Below, in pieces: positions 1-11,400 of a stretch of DNA of 64,000 bases (its first letter is position 1; each line of letters begins with the position of its first letter). Where the stretch lies: the NCBI GenBank assembly GCA_965656875.1, contig CBFHMJ010000005.1:10632-74631 (forward strand), in the 5' to 3' direction. The position numbers and the translations under genes were made by a program. The stretch is from CBFHMJ01 sp965656875. Its GTDB lineage: Bacteria > Pseudomonadota > Gammaproteobacteria > Enterobacterales > Alteromonadaceae. Under the pieces are notes generated by a model. That model was not told the DNA's origin. It saw nothing but the letters and a program-made list of their open reading frames with translations, and ran no database searches.

Positions 1-2
1 TT

Positions 3-2429
3 ATTGGCACGCCAGTCGCCAACCGAGAGCAGGCAGAACTGGCGGATATGGTCGGACTGTTGGTTAACACCCTGGTGCTCAGAACTGATTATCAGGCAGA
101 TACGTCGGTTCTGGATTATTTGAATGAGGTGAAAAACACCAATCTGGCAGCCCTGTCACACCAGGATACACCGTTTGAAAGACTGGTCGATAAACTGGCG
201 ACACATCGCAGCACCAGCCATTCGCCGTTATTCCAGATTATGTTGGTATTCAATGTGGATGCGGCACCAGAAGCCCAGCTTGATGATGTGGCGATTAGTA
301 CCCTCGATACTGAACGAGACCAGGCCCGATTCGAATTGACACTGCGTGTTCTCCGCAAGGAATCAAACTGGCAACTGGACTTCAATTACAACACGGACTT
401 GTTCGCATCAGAGACAATTCAGCAGCTGGCTCAGAGTGTTTACCTGGTGCTGAATCAGATTCTGGCAAATCCTCAACAACCTTGTTCAGCACTGGCGTTA
501 ACATCGACAACACAATGTCATCCTGCCAGTGCCGGTAAACGCGTCCAGCAAGGTCGTGATCGCTCAGTGATAGAACGTTTTGATGAGCAGGTCGTCCGCT
601 CACCGGCAAGTATAGCGGTGTCGTCTGGTGAATATTCTATGAGTTACCAGCAGCTTAATGAGTTTGTTGATCAGTTAGTGGCAACGCTTCAACCACGTTT
701 AACCGCTTCTGATCGCCGGGTCGCGTTTTATCTGGAGCGTGGACCGGCGGTACTGGCGGCGATGTTAGCAGCATTTAAGCTCAGAGCAGCTTATATCCCG
801 CTGGAATTAAGTAACAGTCCTGCCCGGATTCAGCAAATCATTGATGATGCAAAACCTGACGTGGTGCTGGTATCGCCATCGTTGGCTTCGGTATTCGATT
901 CGTTGAACACATCGTCAGGCGAATTGATGCTGGTTGACGCTGATTCAGTGAATTCCGTTACGGCTGATATACCTGAAATTCCGGCAATTCAAAGGGCTAC
1001 ACAGCCAGACGATACGGCATACATTATGTATACCTCTGGTTCAACCGGGGTGCCAAAAGGCGTTGTTATTCCTCAATCAGCGCTACTTGATTATTGCGCG
1101 TATTCTCTCAATCACTACTATGACCCGGCTAAACTGGATGGCTCGCTGTTGGTGACGTCTCACGGGTTTGATATCAGCTTACCGGCGCTGTTATTGCCGT
1201 TGATGACTGGCGGTGTGGTGACGATTCCTCCATCTGGTGAGGAATTATCGACGTTGCAACGTTTGCTCACGGAACAAACTTCCTCGCGCTATTTGCTGCG
1301 TATGACGCCTATGCATGTCAGTGCGCTGTTAAATATGGTGAGTGGCATGGCGACCATTGAGGGCGATTTACCGTCTTTTAACGGTGAGCATGTGTTTGTC
1401 ATTGGCGGTGAAAACTTCCCTCGTAGCCAGGCATTGTCGTTGCAGAACGCCTTTCCACAGGCACAACTTTATAACCACTATGGCCCGACAGAGGCGGTCG
1501 TGGGGTGCTGTATTTTTGATGTTACTGCTGCCGAGACCATTCCTGACACCGGATTACCGATTGGTCAGGCGATGGAAAACACGGCGTTGTATATCCTGGA
1601 TGATGCGCTAAAACCTGTACCAAAAGGCGTCGCTGGCGAATTGTATATTGGCGGTCCTTGTCTGGCCGACGGTTATCTGAATTTAGCTCAACAGACCGAA
1701 AAAGCGTTTATCCATCATCCATTTGAATCTGGAAAACGCTTGTACAGGACTGGCGACAGAGTGCGTCAGTTACGCGATGGCAATCTGATCTATCTGGGAC
1801 GACAGGATGATCAGATTAAGCTCAGAGGTTTCAGAATTGAGCCGGGCGAAATCGCTCAGGCGTTGATTCAGTTAGCAGAGGTCAAAGACGCTGTAGTCGT
1901 GGCGCAGGGCGAAGGCGAATTCAAACGACTGGTCGCTTTTGTCGTTCCGACGGCACAGGAACAACTGACGGACAATACCTTAAGCGACAGACTGATTCAG
2001 TCGCTGGCACAAAAACTACCTGACTATATGCTGCCAGCGGTGATTGAATGTCTGGATGCCTTGCCTCTGAGCGCTAATGGAAAGGTCAACCGCCGGGCAT
2101 TACCAGCCGTTGACCTGACGCAGCAACACACGTTTGTGGCTGCTGAAACCGAGACAGAACACCGGATTGAGCAATTGTGGCAAACGGTGTTGCAACATGA
2201 AGGCGCAATCAGCGTCACACAAGACTTTTTCTCATTAGGTGGTAATTCGTTGTTGGTGATGAGTCTGGTGGCTCAGATCCAGCAATCATTCCAGATCACC
2301 GTGCAAATTCAGCAGCTATTTAACTGGCAAACGATCCAACAACAGGCGGAACTTATCGACAGCCTGCAATCACTTGATGTGATGAATGACGATGAATCGG
2401 ACGATTTCGAGGACGAAGGGGCATTGTAA
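3..2429 (+). CDS. NRPS-A, 3' end: (C)-A-T
   Basis: This is the C-terminal part of a non-ribosomal peptide synthetase; the gene begins upstream of the window, and frame 3 is open from the first bases. It starts inside a condensation domain (IGTPVANR, then GLLVNTLVLR near nt 50-80). A full adenylation domain follows (TSGSTGVPKG near nt 1030, FDISLPA near 1170, NHYGPTEAVVG near 1470, NGKVNRRALP near 2080), then a carrier domain (LGGNSL near 2240). Pocket residues aligned by eye to GrsA read D-I-P-R-V-G-H-V-G. This resembles the Asp code (DLTKxGHxG) but has Pro and Arg at positions 239 and 278, so an acidic, Asp-like substrate is only an inference. The protein ends in an acidic tail finishing DEGAL, which probably docks to the TubC-type domain of NRPS-B. 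The stop codon overlaps the NRPS-B start by one base (TAATG), implying coupled translation. Confidence 0.95.
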   Translation: MGTPVANREQAELADMVGLLVNTLVLRTDYQADTSVLDYLNEVKNTNLAALSHQDTPFERLVDKLATHRSTSHSPLFQIMLVFNVDAAPEAQLDDVAISTLDTERDQARFELTLRVLRKESNWQLDFNYNTDLFASETIQQLAQSVYLVLNQILANPQQPCSALALTSTTQCHPASAGKRVQQGRDRSVIERFDEQVVRSPASIAVSSGEYSMSYQQLNEFVDQLVATLQPRLTASDRRVAFYLERGPAVLAAMLAAFKLRAAYIPLELSNSPARIQQIIDDAKPDVVLVSPSLASVFDSLNTSSGELMLVDADSVNSVTADIPEIPAIQRATQPDDTAYIMYTSGSTGVPKGVVIPQSALLDYCAYSLNHYYDPAKLDGSLLVTSHGFDISLPALLLPLMTGGVVTIPPSGEELSTLQRLLTEQTSSRYLLRMTPMHVSALLNMVSGMATIEGDLPSFNGEHVFVIGGENFPRSQALSLQNAFPQAQLYNHYGPTEAVVGCCIFDVTAAETIPDTGLPIGQAMENTALYILDDALKPVPKGVAGELYIGGPCLADGYLNLAQQTEKAFIHHPFESGKRLYRTGDRVRQLRDGNLIYLGRQDDQIKLRGFRIEPGEIAQALIQLAEVKDAVVVAQGEGEFKRLVAFVVPTAQEQLTDNTLSDRLIQSLAQKLPDYMLPAVIECLDALPLSANGKVNRRALPAVDLTQQHTFVAAETETEHRIEQLWQTVLQHEGAISVTQDFFSLGGNSLLVMSLVAQIQQSFQITVQIQQLFNWQTIQQQAELIDSLQSLDVMNDDESDDFEDEGAL

Positions 2430-5400
2430 TGGTTTTAAGCACACTCAAACGCGCACAAGAAGAAGGCGTAACGTTATTCCTTGATAATGGACAACTTAAG
2501 TTCAGGAAAAAACAAGGAAAACTGAGCGATTCGCTCCGGGCTGAACTCAAACAACATAAAGCTGACATTATCGAGTTGTTGCAGCAACAAGCCGATGCAA
2601 AGGCATCGCTGGCTTCTATTCCGCGTGTTGATCGTCACCAGCCAATGCCTGCGTCCTTTGCTCAGCAACGTTTGTGGTTTATCGATACATTGCAAGGTTC
2701 CAGTGTGCAATACAATCAGGCGTCGGCACTCCGTTGTGATGGCGAACTGAATGTTCATGCATTGCAAGCAACGTTGAACGCCATCGTTGCTCGTCATGAA
2801 GTATTGAGAACGCATTTTTCGATGGTTGACGGTGTTTGCCAGCAGCAAATATCCCCGGCGAGTGACGTGCCGATCAAGCGGATGAGTCAGTCAGCAGTCA
2901 ATGATGAACCGGATGCTGACGAAACATTACAGCGACTGATGCTGGAAGAAGCGTTGACGCCGTTTGATCTCAGCCAGGATTTAATGTTGCGGGTGAGCCT
3001 GATTCAACGAGCTGAACATCAGCATATTTTATTGTTTACCATGCATCATATCGCTTCTGATGGCTGGTCGATGGGCGTGCTGGTTAATGAATTTAGTGAA
3101 CTTTATCAGTCCATTGCTACCGGAAAGCAGCCGCAACTGCCTGAACTGCCGATTCAATATGCCGATTATGCCGCCTGGCAACGAGAGCAACTGGCCGGTG
3201 AAAACAAAACCCGATTACTGACTTACTGGCGAGAGCGATTAGCTGGTATTCCTACGTTACATTCAATTCCACTGGATTATCCCAGACCTGCAAAGCAAGC
3301 ATTCGATGCCGGATTTGTTGGCAAACAATTGTCGTCAGATGAATTGAAGGCATTAAACGCGGTAGCTCAGGCGCAGGGTGCAACGTTATCCATGTTGCTG
3401 CAAAGCGCATTTTCACTGCTGATCAGCCGCTTTAGCGGTCAGGATGATGTGGTGCTGGGTATGCCAGTTGCGGGCCGCCCGAAAGCTGAATTGGAGCCAT
3501 TAATCGGCTTTTTCATCAATACGCTGGTGAGCCGTGTCCAAATTAACCCTGAGCAGGCATTTTCGGCGCTATTAGCCGATGTTAAGCAACAAACACTGCA
3601 AGATTATGCTCATCAGGCACTTCCGTTTGAGTTACTGGTTGATGAATTGAATCCCGACCGAAATCTGGCTTATAACCCGGTCGCTCAGGTGAAGTTTGTA
3701 CTGCAAAACCATCGTGAAGCCGATATTGCCGCCGCCGAATTACCCGGTATCCATCTGACACCGTTACAACGAGCCACAGAACACCTTCGGTTTGATCTGG
3801 ATTTAACCTGTGTCGAAGATGACAGCGGCCTGTTCCTCAACTGGCGTTACCAACTGGCGTTGTTTGATCAGGCCAGTATTGAACGTCTGGCAACCAGTTT
3901 TGATTGTTTGTTGCGTGGAATTATTGCTTCACCAGAGCTGGCTTGTGGTCAGCTACCGTTAATGACAAAGGATGAACATCAGCGCATTCAGACAATCAGC
4001 GTGGGTAAAACGGCGGTGGAAAACAGGGAGCAAACATTGCTGGCAACCATCGCGAAAAGCGTGGCGGATTACCCGACACAAATCGCAGTGTCTGGCAGTC
4101 ACTATTCGCTGGATTATCAAACGTTAGAACGGCGCTCAAATCAACTGAGCCAGTTTTTAGCAGAAGCTGATATCGGCCCCGGGTGTCGGGTTGGCTTGTA
4201 TTTACAACGAACGCCGGTCTTGCTGGTTGCCTTACTGGGCGTATTGAAATCCGGTGCTTGCTATGTTCCGTTGCCACCTGGCAGCGGTCATGACCGGCTG
4301 AGTATGATCCTTGACGATGCTGAGATTGAACAAGTAATAGTGTCGCCGTCGTTACTGGCTGATGTTCCGGTCTCCGGGGTGGATGTGTTGCTACTTGATG
4401 AGCTGGACGATGATGCCAACTGGAGCCTGGATGATTATGACGACGATCTGCCTGACAACGTCTCGCCGGATTTAGACGATTCGGCATACGTGATTTATAC
4501 CTCGGGTTCAACGGGCAAGCCTAAAGGCGTTGATATCAGTCACCGTGGCTTATCCGATTACCTGCACTATGCACTGGATAACTACTACGGCTTGCAACAA
4601 CCTGATCATCAGTTGCAAGGCTCGCTGGTGATCACTTCTCACGGTTTTGATATTGGTGTGCCATCGTTATTCGTGCCATTGATGGCGGGTGATACTGTTC
4701 AGTTAACGACGCCCGGTCATGAACTTGAAGAGTTGGCGGATACCCTTAAAACGACTGAAACGGGGTATTTAATTCGAATGACCCCAGGGCATGTTGAAGC
4801 TTTATTACTGATTTTGGGCGAAGCCGCTACGGTTTCCGGGCCTCATGTCTTTATTGTCGGTGGTGAAGGATTCCCGGCAGCACTGGCTAACAGGCTGCAA
4901 CAGCAATGTCCAAACAGTGAAGTCGTTAATCATTACGGGCCGACAGAAGCCGTGGTTGGCTGCTGTATTTATCTGGCATCAGACGCCTTAAAAGCCGGAA
5001 TTTACGACGAGATTGCATCAGGTGTTCAGCTACCGATTGGACAGCCGATGGACAACACCGAACTTTATGTGCTGGACCCCCAACGCAATCTGGTGCCGGA
5101 TGGCGCATTCGGTGAATTGTATGTGGGCGGCCCGTGTCTGGCTAAAGGCTATTTGAATGATGAACAAAAAACCGATGCTGCATTTGTTGCGCATCCGTTT
5201 TCGGGGAATGAAGCTGTTTCTCGCAAGTTATACCGGACAGGCGACCGGGTTCGTCGCCTGAACAATGGACAATTGTCCTTTGCTGGTCGAATGGATGATC
5301 AGATTAAATTGCGTGGTTTCAGAATTGAACCTGGGGAAATTGCCGCACAAATCAGCCAGCTTGATACGGTGTCTCAGGCAGTGGTTACCTTGCAGGGTGA

Positions 5401-8400
5401 GGGTGCTGCGGCCATGCTGGTCGCTTATATCGTGCCGGATAATAAAGACCGGTTAACTGATGGAACGGAAGCGTTTTTCAGTGAACTGACCACGGCGTTA
5501 GCAGCTTATTTACCCGATTATATGGTGCCGCAACATTGGCTGGCGTTGGATGCTTTGCCGCTTAATGCAAACGGTAAAGTGAATCGTAAAGCGCTACCAA
5601 CGATAGATCCTGGCCAGGGCAATCAACGAAATGATGAATACGTTGCACCCGCAAACGAACTGGAATATCAGTTAGCGTCTCTCTGGTCTCAGGTACTGCA
5701 ACATCCGTTAGAAACCATTAGTGTGAACAGCAGCTTTTTTGCCTTGGGTGGCAATTCGTTAATAGCGGTAAAACTGTTGGCGGCCATGCGAGCAGAGATG
5801 GCTGTAGAGGCACCACTTACCCTGATTTTCGAACAGCCAACGATTCGAGGGCTGGCGGCTAAACTGAGTGATTCCGTACAGAGTCAGTCTGACGAACAGA
5901 CAGATATCAAACCACGACAGCGCGATGAAAACCTGCCGCTGTCATTTTCTCAGCAACGGTTATGGTTTATCGACCGATTACAACAGGGTTCTGCCGAATA
6001 CAACATGCCGATGGCATTTAAGGTTGAAGGCGCAATCAATGTTGCGGCTGTTACTCAGGCGTTCAATCGTATTATTGAGCGGCATGAGGTATTGCGAACG
6101 GTTTACCGACAAGATGATGATTCACCAACCCAGCATGTGCGTTCATTCAGTGATGAATTATTTAATGTGGACCAACACGATTTACGTCACTTATCGGAAG
6201 CGGAACAACAAACAGCAGTCCGTCGTTTTATTGAGGAAGATGCCAGTAAACCGTTCGATCTCAGTCAGGATTTGATGTTACGAGCAAGCGTGCTTCACCT
6301 GGACGAACAAGCCAGTATTCTCCTGTTCAATATGCATCATATCGCGTCTGATGGCTGGTCACTGGCGATACTGACTCGGGAATTGTTCACTTATATGAGC
6401 AATATCGTGCTGAAAGAGAGCAAGTTAGCCGAACTTCCTCAATTACCCGTGCAATATGCCGATTATGCGCTTTGGCAACGAGAGCAGTCGGATGTGCATC
6501 AGGAAGCACTGGACTACTGGCAACAACAGTTGGCGGATGTGCCTGTTTGCCATAGTCTGCCGCTTGATTTTGAACGGCCAGCAACAAAGCGCTATCACGG
6601 TGAACGAATTACCGCGCAGTTATCTGATAATGTAGCGCAGCGCCTGACGTCACTGGCCGAAACATTACAACTAACGCCGTTTATGCTGTTGCATGGCGCA
6701 TTAGCTCTGGTGTTGGCTCGTCATAGCAATCATGCCGATATTGTGGTGGGAACGCCTGTCGCTAACAGGCCACATCAAGCGCTTGAATCCTTGATCGGTT
6801 TCTTCGTGAATACGCTGGTACTGCGGGCCAGTACAGACTTCAACACGGTTCAGGATTACTTCACGCATATTCGCCAGATCCATCTGGCCGCTCAGCAACA
6901 TCAATCAGTACCGTTCGAGCAACTGGTGGATTTGCTGGATATCCCTCGCGATGTGTCTCATACACCTTTGTTTCAAATCATGCTGACAACCAGCACGGAT
7001 TTTGGTCTTGATGACGTCAGTAAGCAGTTTGAGTTACCTGGGCTGGCAGTGACCGCCTTTTCCTCGGATGTTGCTCACGCCAAATTCGATTTAGATGTCA
7101 ATCTGCATCTGTCAGAAACGGGCGTGCATATGCAATGGACTTACGACACCAGTCTGTTCGCAGCCAGCCATATTCAACAATTAAACGATCATCTGGCGAC
7201 TGTATTGCAGTCACTTGCGGCGTTGCAACAGATTGATCAGCAACCGCTTAACCAGTTAGCAATGTTGAGCGATGAAGAAATCCGTTATCTGGTGACGGAA
7301 CGTAACCGGACACATCAGGATTATCCCTGGGAGTCATGTATTCATCAGCTAGTTGAACAGCAGGTGAGGCAAACGCCGGACAGCATTGCCTTAGTGTGTG
7401 GCGAGCAGCAGCTCACGTATCGGGAGATGAATGCCCGGGCTAATCAACTGGCAAACTTTTTAGTCGAAAATCATGGGGTAACTCAGGGGCAGCTAATCGG
7501 AATTTGTGTTGGGCGTTCGACCGATATGATCATAGCGATGTTAGCGGTGTTGAAAGCTGGCGCGGCGTATGTACCGCTGGCACCAGAGTACCCGGCTGAC
7601 CGTATACAGTACATGATTGACGATGCCGATTTATCTCTGGTACTGGGTTGGAAAACACTGACCGATTCATTACTGGCCGCAGCGAATGAACGACTGTGTG
7701 TCATTGATATTGAAGGTGCGGGAGATGTCCATGCTGACTGGTTTATCAGTCAGTATCCGGAAAATGATTTGCCTGTATCTTATGTGAGTATAAATCCCGG
7801 TGATAACGCGTATGTGATATACACATCAGGCTCAACGGGGAAACCGAAAGGGGTTATTCTGCCGCATAAAGGTCTGGTCAATCTGACCAATGAACAACGG
7901 CGCATTTTCGCGGTTAGTGAACAATCCGTTGTTTTACATTTCGCATCCATGAGTTTTGATGCTGCCACCTGGGAATGGGTGATGGCATTGTGCAACGGCG
8001 CACAACTGGTTATTGCACAATCAACTGAACGAGCAGACCCAGCTATTCTTCTGGAATTAATGGCGAAACAGCAGGTCACTCATGCGACCCTGCCGCCAGC
8101 GTTCCTGAAGGAAGCGGAATTACGTACTGACCTGGCGTTACAGGCATTGATCGTAGCGGGAGAAGCCTGTGATCCGGATTTAATGTCACGTTGGGCTGAT
8201 GTGTATCCTTTCTTTAATGCTTATGGGCCTTCTGAAAACTCGGTTTGTGCGACGGTTGGTCAGCTTTCACCGGGCGACAGCATTCATATTGGTCAGCCGA
8301 TTGGCAATGTTCAATGCCTGATCCTTGATGCCCGCCAGCAATTGGTGCCATTTGGCGTTACCGGTGAATTGTATATTGGTGGCGAAGGACTGGCGCATGG

Positions 8401-11400
8401 TTATCTCAATCGGGAAGCGCTGACAAAACAACGGTTTGTCGATAATCCGTACTATCAGGGCGGCAGTGCTGACAGCTCGACATTGTTGTATCGCACGGGG
8501 GATTTAGTGCGTTATGACGCTGAAGGCAATCTGTTGTTTATTGGCCGGGCGGATGATCAGGTCAAAATTCGTGGCTTCAGAATTGAACCCGGCGAAATTG
8601 AACATCAAATTCAATCTCTGCCTGATATTGAGTTCGCACTGGTGGCAGTTCAGTCCATCCAAACCCATAAACAACTGGTTGCCTGGATCAAGCCAGCGAC
8701 TGCCGTGGCCGCATCAGCGCAGGCTAAATTCGGTCAACAGGTCCGTCAGCAACTGAGCGCGATTCTGCCTGATTATATGGTTCCGGCATTTATCATTGTG
8801 CTGGAATCGGTGCCATTAACACCTAACGGAAAAGTCGATAAAAAGGCCTTACCACAACCTGAATCATCGTCTTTAATGCCTGCTGACGGGCCGGTGACTG
8901 CCCCTGTTGGCGCTATTGAGACGGCGCTGGTGGCACTTTGGTCTGGATTACTGAAAGTACCGGCTGACAAGCTAAGTACCGATGCAAATTTTTTTGCCCT
9001 CGGCGGCGATTCAATTCTGTCTATTCAACTCGTCTCACGGGCGGCAAAACAAGGCTTGTACTTCGCAGTAAAAGACTTATTTGATACCCAAACCATTGCA
9101 ACGTTAGCGCCTCGGGTGAATCAGCAACAACAGGTTCAGGCGGAACAAGGTGCGGTTAGCGGAGCACTGCCGTTTCTGCCTGTCCATCATGCATTTTGCA
9201 ATGATGAGACGGCCTTGCATCATTTTAATCAGTCGGCGTTTTTACAAGTGCCAGAAGCTTTTGAAGGCATTCATCTTCCCGAGATTATTCATCAGCTTAT
9301 CAGTCGGCATGACGCGTTACGCCTGGTATTTAAAAAACGACAGGATGGCTGGTTTGCTGAGCATCAACCCTTAAGTTCGTTCTCAATTGAACGGATACAG
9401 CAAGATATTCTGACTATTCATGACTGGCAGCAAGGCGATCGTGAGTCGCTGGAAACAATCGCCGCAGATGCTCAGCTTTCGCTATCTCCCATCGATGGCA
9501 AACTGATGAACGTGATCTGGTTTAAGCCTCAACAGGGTGAAGGACGATTACTACTATTGATCCATCATCTGGTGGTTGATGGTGTCTCCTGGCGAATTAT
9601 TCTGGATGACTTGTCACGTCTATATCAACAAGCCCTTGAGCAGCAGCCGTTATTACTGGAACCAAAAACATCGTCTTACCAGCAATGGGCGTTAGCTTTA
9701 TCTGCTTGTGCGAACAGCCAGACGATGAAAGATGAAGCTGAATTCTGGCTCACCGCTCAGCGTGAACATGAACTGAATCCTCCATTGGCGAGCCGTTTCG
9801 GTGGTCACAATAAACAAACTGATGCCCAGACTCTCTCATTTGAATTGTCGAAAGACGTCACGCAGCAACTGATTACAGCGGCACCGGACGCATATGGTAC
9901 TCAGGTAAACGAATTGCTGTTAGCTGGATTGTTATTGTCGATCAATAAGTTATCTGGTCAGCAACAGCTTTCAGTCGCACTGGAAAGTCATGGCCGGGAA
10001 CCGTTATTTGAAGACATTGATTTGAGTCAGACGGTTGGCTGGTTTACCTCTGTCTTCCCACTAACACTTAATGGCGCACAAGCGTTATCTGATGAAAACG
10101 CAGCAACCGATCTGGCTGGATTAATGTGTGCGGTGAAAGAGCAATACCGTCAGATCCCCAATAACGGTATTGGTTTCGGCATATTGAAATATCTGGTTGC
10201 AGATGCAGCTATTCAGGCACTGGCTGAGCCTGAGATTTTATTTAATTACCTCGGGCAGTTTGATCAGCCAGACGGTCAAAACAGTGATCAGCAAGGGATT
10301 TTTAAGGTTGCTGATGAATCAGCAGGTCTGCATATCAGCGCCGCACGTAAGTTGCCTTATGGCCTTGTATTAAATGGTAAAGTTGCTGAAGGTCAGTTGA
10401 GTTTTTCGATGAAGTTTGATGCCAGTCGTTATGATGTTGAAGCAATGACGACATTGATGAGTGGTTTCAAGCGAGGTCTTGAGCTACTGAGTTTACATTG
10501 TACGTCGGTAGCAGAACGTGTGTTCACACCGTCAGATTTTCCACTAGCGAACGTCAATCAACAGCAATTGTTTGACTGGCAGTCACGCTACGCTATTGAT
10601 GATATTTATCCGGCGACCGGCATGCAGCAAGGGATGTTATTCCACAGTCTCAAATCATCAGAAAGTTATGTCACACAAACGGTTGTAGAGTTTTCGTCAC
10701 TGGACAAAGCTGCGTTTCAGCGAGCATGGGATCAGGTCATTGCCCGACATAGCATTTTCAGAACCGCATTTGTCGGAATGGACAGCGAGCAGCCCCATCA
10801 ACTGGTCGTAAAACAAGCCAGTATGCCCTGGCACCAACAACAGTTATCCGCGTTATCCACGGAAGAACAACAAGCCTTTATCAATGACTGGCGACAACAA
10901 GACAAGGCGCGAGGATTCGATTTAACCGCTGCGCCTTTAATGCGTATTGCCCTGTTTGAAGGTGTTTGTCTGAGCAATGAAACCGGAACAGAGCAACAGA
11001 CAGGTGACTGTCTGATCTGGTCACATCATCACGCGTTGCTGGATGGCTGGAGCGTGCCACAAGTTTTCCGGGATCTTACCGCCTGTTATCAGGCCGAAGT
11101 TAATCACCAGACGCCACCGGGCGTAGCGAATGCCAGCTATCGTGCTTATGCAGAATGGCTGGCAAAACAGGATCGTGCAGCAACAACGCGCTGGTGGCAT
11201 GAGCAGGTAGCAGACATAGCAGAGAAAACGCCACTGCCTGCTGAACCGGTAGCAATTAGCCTGCAACGGCATGATGTTTCGATAGCGTTTAGCGCGGACG
11301 AAACAGCAAACATTATGGCGCTGGCACAACGGGCTCCGGCAACGGTCAATATTATTATTCAGGCTGCCTGGTCTCAGGTGCTGGCCGATTATAGTCAACG